A DNA stretch of 64,000 nucleotides from Anaerolineae bacterium (lineage in GTDB: Bacteria > Chloroflexota > Anaerolineae > Aggregatilineales > Phototrophicaceae). Shown in pieces: positions 1 to 8,502 of this stretch. Location: the NCBI GenBank assembly GCA_019912965.1, contig JAIOHM010000158.1, positions 1 to 64,000 of the forward strand, in the 5' to 3' direction. Below the pieces are notes generated by a model, which was not told where the DNA came from, did not search any database, and saw nothing but the letters and a program-made list of their open reading frames with translations. Position 1 is the stretch's first letter. Each line of letters begins with the position of its first letter. The position numbers and the translations under genes are program-made.

Positions 1-50
1 AATATTGGGCATTGCCACACTTATTGTGTCCATTGCGTATAATATTCTCA

Positions 51-101
51 CTGCCACATGATCGACACGAGTAGGTCATTGTCTCTTCGATCATGTGGCA
101 G
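51..101. repeat. 15-bp perfect inverted repeat
   Basis: The arms CTGCCACATGATCGA (51-65) and its exact reverse complement (87-101) flank a 21-base spacer. No U-run follows on either strand, so a simple terminator is not convincing. The rest of 1-335 shows no gene. The core TGCCACA recurs at 13 and 250. It could be a recombination or IS-end footprint, or an RNA hairpin of a gene left of the window. Confidence 0.6.
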
Positions 102-304
102 ATTCTTATCCACCATCACGTACTTTGCAACCACTACCATAGGGTGACTCTTTGGTAATCCATTTGGTACGTTTTCGAGAGTTGAGTCGCTAACCAAAAT
201 GAGGGAAACTGATTCTGGCGATGGTCAGCAAGCGGTTGGGGATCGGTATGCCACACCTACCGAAATGAAACCAAAGAGCGATTGCGTTATGTTCAATACC
301 AATA

Positions 305-334
305 ACTAAAAACTGATAACTGATAACTAAAAAC
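305..334. repeat. Short tandem AACTGAT heptamer-like repeat
   Basis: Directly upstream of the first gene the sequence repeats AACTGAT and close variants (AACTAAA) back to back. It resembles the short tandem heptanucleotide repeats known from filamentous bacteria. A related stretch of AACTGAAAACTG type lies near 18,436-18,465 between two other genes. It replaces any recognisable ribosome binding site before the ATG at 336. Confidence 0.45.
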
Positions 335-335
335 C

Positions 336-1109
336 ATGAACGATTTAAGTATGCTCCCCGGCCTGAACCGGAAAACCGAAACCGCCATGCGCGAAGCGGG
401 TATCTACACGCTGGCGGATGTGCTGGTCTATAGTGTGACTGATTTATGCAAGATCAAAGGCATTGGCCCAGCCAGAGCGCGAGAATTCCATACCTGTGCC
501 CAAGCCTTCGCCCATAACCGCGCCATTGCCCGCGCAGCACTGCCTGATCTTGCCCGCCGTCCCGGTGTGATGCTCGATCTGGAAACGCGTTTGGATACCG
601 GAATCCCGTGGTGCTTTGGCTATCAGGTCGGCAACGATTTTCAGATCGCTGTCGTGGATGCCTATTATGACGGCGGCGATTTGCTGCTGCCCGGTGGTCA
701 ATCGGTCATCGTCATCGAAGACAGCGATGCCGGCTGGCGGCTGGTGGCGGATGCGTTCCGGCAGTATCCCGGCCCGGTGTATCACTGGGGCGGCTTTGAG
801 ATGGGTGTGCTGAAAGCAACTGCGCCGGAGGATATCATTGAGACGCTAGAAGGGCATCTGCACGATCTGAACCGGACGTTTAAGCAGACTTATGCGATTC
901 CGGTGCGGGGGACGAGCATCAAAAAAGTCGCGCCGTGGTTGGGATTCGGCTGGCCGGAAGGGGCGGATGCGCTGACCGCGTGGGCGGATTACAACGGCTG
1001 GCTGTTGATGAGCGACCGGGATGCTTTAGCGCGTGCCTGTGCTTACAACCGCGCTGATGTGGAAGCGCTCGATCTGATCTGGAAGTGGATGAATCAGCAG
1101 TCGGGTTGA
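336..1109 (+). CDS. HhH plus RNase H-like (DEDD-type) exonuclease-family protein
   Basis: A 257-residue protein. Residues 1-60 look like a helix-hairpin-helix DNA-binding segment (LPGLNRKTETAMREAGIYT, then KIKGIGPARA). The remainder resembles the RNase H-fold domain found at the C-terminus of TM0106/YprB-like RecB-family nucleases. A first acidic motif MLDLET lies near residue 80, and a terminal YNRADVEAL motif near 233 would supply the last catalytic Asp. This predicts a 3'-5' exonuclease or structure-specific nuclease in the cytoplasm. The usual N-terminal Cas4/RecB domain is missing, so it is either a short form or a separate subunit. No clear Shine-Dalgarno precedes the ATG. It lies 80 bases before the TIR-WD40 gene on the same strand, but a promoter in that gap argues for a separate transcript. 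The family call is fairly firm; the substrate is unknown. Confidence 0.75.
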   Translation: MNDLSMLPGLNRKTETAMREAGIYTLADVLVYSVTDLCKIKGIGPARAREFHTCAQAFAHNRAIARAALPDLARRPGVMLDLETRLDTGIPWCFGYQVGNDFQIAVVDAYYDGGDLLLPGGQSVIVIEDSDAGWRLVADAFRQYPGPVYHWGGFEMGVLKATAPEDIIETLEGHLHDLNRTFKQTYAIPVRGTSIKKVAPWLGFGWPEGADALTAWADYNGWLLMSDRDALARACAYNRADVEALDLIWKWMNQQSG

Positions 1110-1124
1110 TTCGTGTTACGTCGG

Positions 1125-1153
1125 TTGTTACATAATCGGACTTCGTGTACTAT
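1125..1153 (+). promoter_or_regulatory. Predicted sigma70-type promoter for the TIR-WD40/helicase pair
   Basis: TTGTTA (1125-1130) and TACTAT (1148-1153) are separated by exactly 17 bases. Transcription would start near 1160, 30 bases before the ATG at 1190. Prediction from sequence only. Confidence 0.45.
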
Positions 1154-1189
1154 CTCAAGAGGCAAAGATGATTCAATAGGTAGGCCAAT

Positions 1190-3226
1190 ATGCGGATATT
1201 CATCAGCTACGCACGCATCCAGCGCAACAAGGTTGAAGAATTAGAAAGCATATTGACGCGCGCCGGACATGACGCATGGTTCGACCGCGAGATTGATGCG
1301 GGCGAAAAATGGTGGAAAGTCATCTGCGAATCCATCGAATCGTGCGAGGTATTTGTATTTGCGCTCTCGCCCGAATCCGCCAACTCGGACGCCTGCCGCG
1401 CAGAATTCCAGTACGCGCTTGATCTGAACAAACCGATTTTGCCCGTTCAGTTGAGCAAGGCCGAACTGCCGATTGGTGAACTGCAAGAACGCCAATTTGT
1501 GGACGCCCGCAACCTCAAAAGCAGCGAAACGATTCTGGAAATGAACCGGGCACTGAACCGTCTGGGGGATCGCATTCGTGCGGGAGAATTTCCAGCACCG
1601 AGTCCACTGCCCCCAAAACCCGCTTTTCCCTTCCCGCCTGATCCGTTAGTCGATATGCGGCAAAAGGTTGAACAAATTCGGCAGCTCCCCGAAGAAGAAA
1701 TCGTCCGGCTGATCTATAACATCCAACTGATTTCGCGTTCCAGCGGTAAAACATCGCAGGAAGCGCGTGATCTGCTGCGGAAAATTGCCGAAAATTCCAG
1801 CCTGCCATATGGCGTGGTTGAACTCGCCAGAGCGACATTGGTATCTATCCCCACCCCGGCCAGCCTTAGCAATATCTGGCCGCAATTGGTCATGCTGGCG
1901 CTGGTGGTCGTGATCGGCGTGGGGGCGCTTTTGTTATTCCGTTCCGCGCCGTCAGCCACTTCTACGACCAATACGCCGAATGAAGGGACTTCTGCCGCTG
2001 TGGTGGTTACTGAATCACCGATTGACAGCAGCGCCCGCCCGGAGGCGACTGCCGAACCGACTGAAGAACCGACGGCGACCGATACTCATACACCGACCAA
2101 AACGCCTTCGCCAACCCGAACGCCGACGACCACCAACACACCCACGCGAACCCCTTCGCCAACCCGAACCCCATCACCCACGCGGACGCCAACCAGTACC
2201 CTCACACGAACCTTATCAGCGCGGGATCGTTTGCTGCTGACGCAAACGGCGCAGGCGATGACTCCTTCCCCTGTCCTGCGCGACCCTTCATCGCTCGAAT
2301 CGTATCCGCCGATTACGATGGAGAATGTGGAGCAGGTTGGGGAAATTGTGGTGCTGCCGCCTGCCCATACATCAACGATTCGCGCCTTAGCTTTCAGCCC
2401 GGATGGCAGCTTATTGGCATCCGCCAGCAGCGATTTCACAGTCAGGGTTTGGGATGTTGAAAGTCAATCGATTCGCCGCCGAATTGCTGAAGATCAGGAT
2501 TGGGTTACCGATGTTGCTTTCAGCCCGAATGGAAGGCTAGTTGCAACTGTGAGCAACGATGGCTTTGCACGGATATGGGGCATTTCGAGCTATGAATTGC
2601 AATTAAACATCATCGAACGGGAAACGCCGATTTGGGCAGTTGCCTTCAGTTCGGATAGCAATATTCTGGCGATGGGGTTGAATAACGGCACAGTCGAACT
2701 TTGGGATATTCCGACGCAGACCACGCTGTTGACGATCAACGCACACGAAAGCGCCGTTCGCAGCCTCGCCATCAGCCCCGACGATTCGCGGTTGGTGACG
2801 GGCGGCGCGGATGGCACAATCCGGTTATGGGATTTGCAAACCGGGGAAAAGCTGCGCGATCTGGCAGGGCATCAGGCGCAGGTGAACGCGCTGGAATTCA
2901 GCGCGGATGGCAATATCATTTTCACGGGCAGTACAGATGGCGCGGTACGCGCACTAGATGCCAACTCAACTGACCGCATTAATGCTTTCGCGGGTGCGGA
3001 TGTGTGGGACATCAGCTTTGATGACCAAAGCGGCATCGTTGCCATTGCCAGTCAAGATGGGCGCGTTTATTTGTGGGATTATGTGAATGATGTGGAATTA
3101 GCCGCGCTGGATGGGCATACTGGCCCGGTTCGCAGCGTGGCCTTCAGCCCGGATGGTCATTTGATCGCGTCCGGCGGCGAGGAAGGTGATAACGCCATTC
3201 GCATCTGGGGCGTGATGGGGTCGTGA
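1190..3226 (+). CDS. TIR-transmembrane-WD40 protein
   Basis: A 678-residue protein. Residues 1-115 form a TIR_2-type domain: it opens with MRIFISYAR, and ACRAEF carries the candidate catalytic Glu at residue 72 expected of TIR NADases. A single hydrophobic helix lies at about 231-250. A Thr/Pro linker (residues 290-340, repeated TRTPSP) follows, and residues 391-678 contain seven WD40 repeats, enough for one closed propeller. The architecture puts TIR in the cytoplasm and the propeller outside the membrane, joined by a stalk typical of Chloroflexota exported proteins. The next gene starts inside its stop codon (GTGA overlap), so the helicase is probably translationally coupled. TIR domains cleave NAD or act as adaptors, and WD40 propellers bind proteins. 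A signalling or defence role is inference. A paralogue with the same order lies at 15,828-18,296. Confidence 0.85.
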   Translation: MRIFISYARIQRNKVEELESILTRAGHDAWFDREIDAGEKWWKVICESIESCEVFVFALSPESANSDACRAEFQYALDLNKPILPVQLSKAELPIGELQERQFVDARNLKSSETILEMNRALNRLGDRIRAGEFPAPSPLPPKPAFPFPPDPLVDMRQKVEQIRQLPEEEIVRLIYNIQLISRSSGKTSQEARDLLRKIAENSSLPYGVVELARATLVSIPTPASLSNIWPQLVMLALVVVIGVGALLLFRSAPSATSTTNTPNEGTSAAVVVTESPIDSSARPEATAEPTEEPTATDTHTPTKTPSPTRTPTTTNTPTRTPSPTRTPSPTRTPTSTLTRTLSARDRLLLTQTAQAMTPSPVLRDPSSLESYPPITMENVEQVGEIVVLPPAHTSTIRALAFSPDGSLLASASSDFTVRVWDVESQSIRRRIAEDQDWVTDVAFSPNGRLVATVSNDGFARIWGISSYELQLNIIERETPIWAVAFSSDSNILAMGLNNGTVELWDIPTQTTLLTINAHESAVRSLAISPDDSRLVTGGADGTIRLWDLQTGEKLRDLAGHQAQVNALEFSADGNIIFTGSTDGAVRALDANSTDRINAFAGADVWDISFDDQSGIVAIASQDGRVYLWDYVNDVELAALDGHTGPVRSVAFSPDGHLIASGGEEGDNAIRIWGVMGS

Positions 3227-4587
3227 AAACCTCGCTGGCTTTCCTCGGTGGGACGTTGGTGCTGTACGGCGTGGAGCAGACAGCCGATGTTCCGGCGGTA
3301 TTCAAATGGGAAAAAGCCCGCTGGCGCTGCGAAGCCTATCACTATCCGGCGGTCATCCATTGGGTGAAAGAGCAAAAAATCCCGGATAATGTGCCACGCT
3401 GGGAACGGCTGGATTTACAGCTTTACGATCAGCGCGAACCGCATGATTATCAGGTAGCCGCGTTGGATGCGTGGGATAAAGCGGAACGACGCGGCAGCAT
3501 CGTTTTACCGACGGGCGCGGGTAAAACCTTTGTCGCCGTTCATGCCATCCATCGCGCGGCGCGTTCGGCATTGGTGGTCGCCCCGACGATTGATTTATTG
3601 CATCAGTGGTACGCTCGGCTGGTGAATGCTTTCAATATCCCGGTTGGCGTGTATTACGGCGGCGAAAAAAACGTCGAAAGTCTGACCATCACCACTTATC
3701 ACTCGGCTGGTGATCTTGTGGCGGGTTACGGCAGCACCTTCAAACTCATCATTTTTGACGAAGTGCATCATCTGCCCGCGCCGAGTTGGGGCGAAACCGC
3801 GCTCATGTCGCCCTCGCCTTTCCGCCTCGGATTAACCGCCACCTATCCTGAAGAATACGAACAAACGGGCGGTCGCTGGCGAGTCGATGACCTGATTGGC
3901 CCGATCCTCTACAGCCAGCGGATTGATGATCTGGTGGGCGAACGGTTAGCCGAATACCGCACCGAACGCATCCGAGTTGATCTGACGCCCGAAGAACGCG
4001 CGGTATACGATGCCGATTTCGCCATTTATGCCAATTTTTTCCGGTCACGGCGTTTGCAGGAACGTTTCGGCCCAAACTGGCTGATGGAACTGATGCGCCT
4101 GAGTGCTTTTGATACCGAAGCACGGCGGGCATTACTGGCGCGTGGACGGCTGAATCGTCTATTGGCGGGCTGCGCGGGTAAGTTCGCCGCGTTGGATAAC
4201 TTGCTGCGCGAATATGCCCATGAACGGGCGCTGATTTTCACCGAAAATAATGCCGTTGCCTACGAAATCGCCCGCCGCCATCTGATTCCGGCGCTGACCC
4301 ACGAAACCAAAGCCGCCGAACGCAAGCACCTTTTGGACGGATTTCAATCCGGGCATTACCGCGCTATCGTCACTTCGAAGGTGCTGAATGAAGGGGTGGA
4401 TGTTCCCGAAGCCAAGATTGCAATTGTGCTGGGCGGCACATCCAGCGCCCGCGAATACATCCAGCGGTTAGGCCGTGTGCTGCGGAAGGTTGGCAATCGA
4501 CAGGCAGTATTGTTCGAGGTCATTGCCCGCAAGACGGTTGAAGAAAGCAAATCCCGCCGCCGTCAGCCGCGCCCGATTGGGAGTTAA
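3223..4587 (+). CDS. XPB-like SF2 DEAD/DEAH-box DNA helicase
   Basis: A 454-residue superfamily 2 helicase. The Walker A motif PTGAGKT is at residues 96-102 and the Walker B/DEVHH box at 179-183. The RecA-like second lobe ends with motif VI QRLGRVLRK near residue 425. Length and motifs match bacterial and archaeal XPB-type 3'-5' helicases, which remodel DNA in repair or transcription and are often paired with a Bax1/DUF790 nuclease. No such partner follows here. The GTG start at 3223 overlaps the TGA of the TIR-WD40 gene, which points to translational coupling. The HhH/RNase H-like nuclease lies just upstream. Its role with the TIR protein is unknown. Confidence 0.85.
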   Translation: MKTSLAFLGGTLVLYGVEQTADVPAVFKWEKARWRCEAYHYPAVIHWVKEQKIPDNVPRWERLDLQLYDQREPHDYQVAALDAWDKAERRGSIVLPTGAGKTFVAVHAIHRAARSALVVAPTIDLLHQWYARLVNAFNIPVGVYYGGEKNVESLTITTYHSAGDLVAGYGSTFKLIIFDEVHHLPAPSWGETALMSPSPFRLGLTATYPEEYEQTGGRWRVDDLIGPILYSQRIDDLVGERLAEYRTERIRVDLTPEERAVYDADFAIYANFFRSRRLQERFGPNWLMELMRLSAFDTEARRALLARGRLNRLLAGCAGKFAALDNLLREYAHERALIFTENNAVAYEIARRHLIPALTHETKAAERKHLLDGFQSGHYRAIVTSKVLNEGVDVPEAKIAIVLGGTSSAREYIQRLGRVLRKVGNRQAVLFEVIARKTVEESKSRRRQPRPIGS

Positions 4588-4613
4588 AATTCTCCGTCAA
4601 CTTTGGATGCCCG

Positions 4614-5930
4614 CTACAACCGATGAACGCGCATTTGAATGCCTCCAGCGGGAACCAGTGTCGCCGCTGCTGATGGTCGTATGGTTTGTCCCGGCAGCAG
4701 TTCAAAGTTCAGCCGGGGGAGCAGAGTCGCCAGAACCAGCATCATGGTATGCAGCGCGAAGGGCTGTCCAATGCACACGCGCGGCCCGCCCCCAAATGGG
4801 AAGTAAGCAAAACGCGGCAGTTGTTTTTCTGCGCTATCCTGAAAGCGTTCTGGCCGGAAAACATCCGGTTCATCGAAATAAGCGGCATTGCGGTGTACCA
4901 GATACGGGCTGATGAACAGCGTTCGTCCGGCAGGAATCGTATAGCCGCCCACCGTAACATTTTCGACCGGTTCGCGGTCAAACAGCCATGCTGCCGGATA
5001 CAAACGCAGCACCTCTTTAAGCACCTGATCGAGAAACGGCATCTGCTGAGGATTGACTTGCCCGCCGTTCTGCCCGATTTCCACCAGCAGTTTTTCGTGT
5101 GCCGCCGGATGCTGGCTCAAGAGATACCACACCCACGCCAGCGTTGTCGTTGTGGTTTCGTAGCCGGCAAAGAAAATCGTCGCAATCTCATCGCGGATTT
5201 CTTTGTCGCTCAGGGGTTGCCCGCTGTCCGCATCCTGTGTATTCAGCAGCATCGTCAGCAAATCAGCCGGAGGTTCAGCCATGCGCCGCCGTTCAGCAAT
5301 CAGCCGATAAACCGTCGCATCCAGTGTCGTGACCGCCTGCCGCAGAATCCGGTTGCCTTCTGTCGGCAGCCAACCGGGAAGCGAAATCGGGCTGCGAACC
5401 CGTAAGTCCAGCGCCTGACTGAACGAATGCAGCGCTGCCCGAATCTGTCCGGTTTCTGCTAAATTGGCGGAAAAGAACGTTGTTACCACAATGTCCAGCA
5501 TCAGATCAGCCAGCGCCGGAACAATATCCAGCGTTTCCCCTTCGGTGCGCTGCTCAAGCCACTTCAGTGTATGCTCGATCACCACCTGCGTATACTGCTG
5601 CACCTGCCGCGTATGGAAGGCGGGCTGCATCACGCTGCGGTGGCGTCGGTGTTCATTTCCCTCCAGCGAAACCAGCCCTGCGCCCAGCAAACCCGCCAGT
5701 AATTTTTTCGTGCTGCCCGTTTTATGAAACAATTCCGGGCGCTTTAACAGAATATCCGCGATAGCCTCCGGGTCGGCGATCAGCACCATGCGGGCAGGGC
5801 CAGCCCGAAATTGGGTAATCGAACCATAATCGCGGCTGGTCGTCACCAGAAATTGCAGGAAATTACCCCGCATGTCGTTGAGACTGCCCAGCAGAGGGTG
5901 ACCAACCGGGCCGGGAATGCTGCCTGTCAC
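4614..5930 (-). CDS. Cytochrome P450 monooxygenase
   Basis: A 438-residue soluble P450. The I-helix oxygen-activation motif AGYETT is near residue 255, the ExxR motif sits in KEVLRLYP near 310, and the heme-thiolate loop FGGGPRVCIGQ near 385 gives the Cys ligand. Length and motifs fit bacterial class P450s that hydroxylate or epoxidise lipophilic substrates, and the HxF-type heme loop is closest to the CYP4/CYP102/CYP110 kind. The start is a GTG eight bases after the stop of the upstream peptidase, with AGGTGA as ribosome binding site, so the two form an operon. No ferredoxin or reductase gene is adjacent. The substrate cannot be inferred. Confidence 0.92.
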   Translation of the reverse strand: MTGSIPGPVGHPLLGSLNDMRGNFLQFLVTTSRDYGSITQFRAGPARMVLIADPEAIADILLKRPELFHKTGSTKKLLAGLLGAGLVSLEGNEHRRHRSVMQPAFHTRQVQQYTQVVIEHTLKWLEQRTEGETLDIVPALADLMLDIVVTTFFSANLAETGQIRAALHSFSQALDLRVRSPISLPGWLPTEGNRILRQAVTTLDATVYRLIAERRRMAEPPADLLTMLLNTQDADSGQPLSDKEIRDEIATIFFAGYETTTTTLAWVWYLLSQHPAAHEKLLVEIGQNGGQVNPQQMPFLDQVLKEVLRLYPAAWLFDREPVENVTVGGYTIPAGRTLFISPYLVHRNAAYFDEPDVFRPERFQDSAEKQLPRFAYFPFGGGPRVCIGQPFALHTMMLVLATLLPRLNFELLPGQTIRPSAAATLVPAGGIQMRVHRL

Positions 5931-5938
5931 GATTTCAC

Positions 5939-7885
5939 CTATGCAAACACCACATGCTGCTTCAGAAAATTCAACGTCGCGTTGTAATAATGTTCAATCG
6001 TCTCCGGCTTGCGCCAGCCGTGTCCCTCGCCTGCATAAACGTGGTACTCGTGCGGAATGCCTTTCCGCCGCAGGGCTTCCACAATCGAATCCGATTGGGA
6101 TTTCACCACCACCTTATCATCCTCACCCTGAAACACGATCATCGGATCAACGATTTTGTCCGCATGGAAAAGCGGCGAACGTTCCCGGTACAGATCAGCC
6201 GCTTCCGGCAGCGGCCCAAGCAGCGAATCGCTGTAGCGTTCCTCAAATTTGTGGGTATCCATCGCCAGCGAAAACTGGTTGCTTACCCCATACAGGCAGA
6301 CACCTGCTTTGTAAAAACCCGGTTTATCCACCAGCGATTGCAGCACTGTGTATCCGCCCGCGCTGCCGCCCAGAATTACGAACCGGCGCGGATCAGCCTT
6401 GCCTTGCGCTGCCAGATATGCCGCCCCGGAAGCCGAATCTTCCACATCGTAAATGCCCCAGTTGCCCCGCAGCTTGTTCATATAGGCTTTTCCGTAGCCG
6501 GTGCTGCCCCGGTGGTTGACCATAAACACCGCGAATCCACGTGTAGCGAAAACCTGTGCTGCCACGCTGAAGCCTGCCCTCACTTGCGAGGTCGGCCCAC
6601 CGTGTACATAAACGATCAGCGGTGGCGCGCCTGTACCTTCAAATCGTTCATTCTTCGGCGCATAATACAACCCGTAGGCCGTTTCGCCGTCGTGTCCTGC
6701 CCATTCAATCGCCTCGGCTTCAGCCAGCGCGGAAGCGGGCAATGTTTCCCCACTCGCACGGCGGTGAATCCGTTCGCGCTTTTCTTCCCCCACCACCACC
6801 GCGATTGACGGCTGCTCGGTTGATTGCAGTGAAAGGGCAGGCGGCGCGGGCGGGCTGAAATCCAGACTCACCACACGCGGCGAGGTCTGTGAATTGGCCG
6901 CGATCACCGCCAGCGTATGACCCTCCGCAGCAACCGCAATCTGCCCCAGATCGGTGTAGGCTTCCAAACCCGGCAGGCGGCTGGATTGCTGACTGGTTAT
7001 ATCCACCCGCCACAGGCTGATGAAACCCTGTTCATTCCGTAAATAAAGGATACTTTTGCTATCTGCCGTCCAGCCGTATACCCGCAAGCCCTGTATCCAT
7101 GCCGGGGTCGCATGATCGGCCTCAACCGTCGTCAGTTGGGTATGTGTTCGGCTCTGGATGTCATAAAAATAGAGTTGATTCCACCCGGTTTGGTCGCTCA
7201 CATAAGCCAGATAGCGACCATCCGGCGAAAACTCCGGCTGGAAAATCGCGTTGTCCACTCCGCCAACAATCGTCTCGGTCGAGGCTGCACCCGGCACACC
7301 TGCCCGATCATATTCCAGCGTCACGAATCGCAGCTCTGTGACATCCCACGGCATATTGGGATGATTCCACGCGATGTAAGCCGCATATTCTCCGACAGGA
7401 TGCCACGCGGGCTGCATGATGAAATCCGTCCCGGTGGCGAACTGGCTTGGCCACGATTTGCCTTCCGCATCCACCAGCGCCAAGCCGTCGTGATGTTCAT
7501 AACTGTAAACGTACAGCAGCCATTTCCCATCTGCCGAAAGGCGCGGTGCAGCCACTTCCCCAAAAGACGGCGTAATCGCTTTGGCAATGCCGCCGTTCAA
7601 AGGCTGACGGTACAGCCGCGACCCGATGCCGAAGTAAACATGCCCATGCCCAACCGTAAACGCGCCGCCGCCATAACCGACCGCGCCGCGTGCCGAAAGC
7701 TCCCCGGTCAAATCGCGTGGGGCTTCCGTTCCAGTCTGCGCCACCAGCACCCCGCGCGGCCCGCGATTTTCATGCCAGACCAGCGTATCGCCGTCCCACT
7801 GCACATCGTTCAGGCTAAGCATTTCGGCATAGGCTTTGGGCGAAAAAGGACTCGACCATGTGCCAAAGGCTTGTTTGGTGGGCAT
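5939..7885 (-). CDS. S9-family (prolyl oligopeptidase/acylaminoacyl-type) serine peptidase
   Basis: A 648-residue protein. An N-terminal beta-propeller of about 370 residues carries TolB/WD-like strands such as PEFSPDGRYLAYVSD. It is followed by an alpha/beta-hydrolase domain. The nucleophile is in GGSAGG near residue 505, with the catalytic Asp in the EDDKV region and the His in GEGHGW. The family cleaves short peptides or acyl-blocked N-termini in the cytoplasm, and no signal peptide is seen. The start chosen is the ATG at 7885, with GGAG seven bases upstream, rather than the GTG one codon earlier. It leads an operon with the P450. Whether the pair acts on a common compound is unknown. Confidence 0.88.
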   Translation of the reverse strand: MPTKQAFGTWSSPFSPKAYAEMLSLNDVQWDGDTLVWHENRGPRGVLVAQTGTEAPRDLTGELSARGAVGYGGGAFTVGHGHVYFGIGSRLYRQPLNGGIAKAITPSFGEVAAPRLSADGKWLLYVYSYEHHDGLALVDAEGKSWPSQFATGTDFIMQPAWHPVGEYAAYIAWNHPNMPWDVTELRFVTLEYDRAGVPGAASTETIVGGVDNAIFQPEFSPDGRYLAYVSDQTGWNQLYFYDIQSRTHTQLTTVEADHATPAWIQGLRVYGWTADSKSILYLRNEQGFISLWRVDITSQQSSRLPGLEAYTDLGQIAVAAEGHTLAVIAANSQTSPRVVSLDFSPPAPPALSLQSTEQPSIAVVVGEEKRERIHRRASGETLPASALAEAEAIEWAGHDGETAYGLYYAPKNERFEGTGAPPLIVYVHGGPTSQVRAGFSVAAQVFATRGFAVFMVNHRGSTGYGKAYMNKLRGNWGIYDVEDSASGAAYLAAQGKADPRRFVILGGSAGGYTVLQSLVDKPGFYKAGVCLYGVSNQFSLAMDTHKFEERYSDSLLGPLPEAADLYRERSPLFHADKIVDPMIVFQGEDDKVVVKSQSDSIVEALRRKGIPHEYHVYAGEGHGWRKPETIEHYYNATLNFLKQHVVFA

Positions 7886-7952
7886 CACAAATCTCCGTCG
7901 TTTTATGCGGTGTAAATTGACTGAATTTTAGCGTCTGTTTACAGGAAGTAAA

Positions 7953-7975
7953 AACGCCCCCGAAGGGGCGTTGGT
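7953..7975 (-). terminator. GC-rich hairpin with U-run on the minus strand
   Basis: AACGCCCC and its complement close over a CGAA tetraloop. Reading the minus strand, the stem runs into TTTTT, a good intrinsic terminator shape. No gene on that strand feeds it from the right, so either a small unrecognised transcript ends here or the hairpin protects the peptidase gene from read-through. Confidence 0.55.
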
Positions 7976-7981
7976 TTGTTT

Positions 7982-8032
7982 GGTGTGGAGGGGGAACAAA
8001 AAACTATTTAAAAAGTATTTTTTCTCCACACC
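7982..8032. repeat. 51-bp A/T-centred palindrome
   Basis: GGTGTGGAG (7982-7990) is mirrored exactly at 8024-8032. The interior is A-rich on the left and T-rich on the right and can extend the stem imperfectly. It sits in the 617-base gap 7886-8502, which shows no convincing protein gene. The rest of that gap is AT-rich and holds a small imperfect repeat around TTGTACAA near 8305 and a TATAAT box at 8463. Confidence 0.5.
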
Positions 8033-8462
8033 GTGTCATTTTTCTGATCGTCAGTATAGGCCGCATCTTTGGGGGCGTCAATCACTTGTTGAAAGCCCTC
8101 TGCATTGTGCAAATCAGAATTAGCGATAATTCCAAAAGGTACAATCACCATTCTTCAAGCATACTTTTATGTGGATTGTGTTAAATCTTGTTTATCCTTG
8201 TTAAAATCCTTGCGAAAGCATTAATCCCTTTACGTGAGTGCACAATTAATTCATCATGAGAGCTTTGTAGCGAACATTTGTCTCAGCCTAAAGTTCGTAT
8301 AACTTGTACAACTTTCGGTGGAGTTTTGCAGGGAAATATGACTGGTTTTTTCATCTGTCTACATGATTTGCCTGATTCACAGCGTTGCAACGACAAATGT
8401 TATATCATTACTGGAACACGCTCCCCCAAAGTGTGAGGGGAAAATGATGAGCCATCCTGAGC

Positions 8463-8468
8463 TATAAT
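8463..8468 (+). promoter_or_regulatory. Possible -10 box of the nfeD-SPFH operon
   Basis: A perfect TATAAT lies 35 bases before the GTG start at 8503. No good -35 hexamer is visible 16-18 bases upstream, so this is only a weak promoter suggestion. Confidence 0.3.
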
Positions 8469-8502
8469 CAGAACTAAAGCAGTCAGACGAGGTAAACTGA
8501 AG

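Noticed and set aside
4475-4912. Plus-strand open frame after the helicase
   Set aside because: Lies opposite the end of the cytochrome P450 gene and has no family-like composition; a shadow frame.
5917-7915. Several long plus-strand frames across 5,917-7,915
   Set aside because: They mirror the S9 peptidase gene, whose motifs (GGSAGG, GEGHGW) are convincing on the minus strand.
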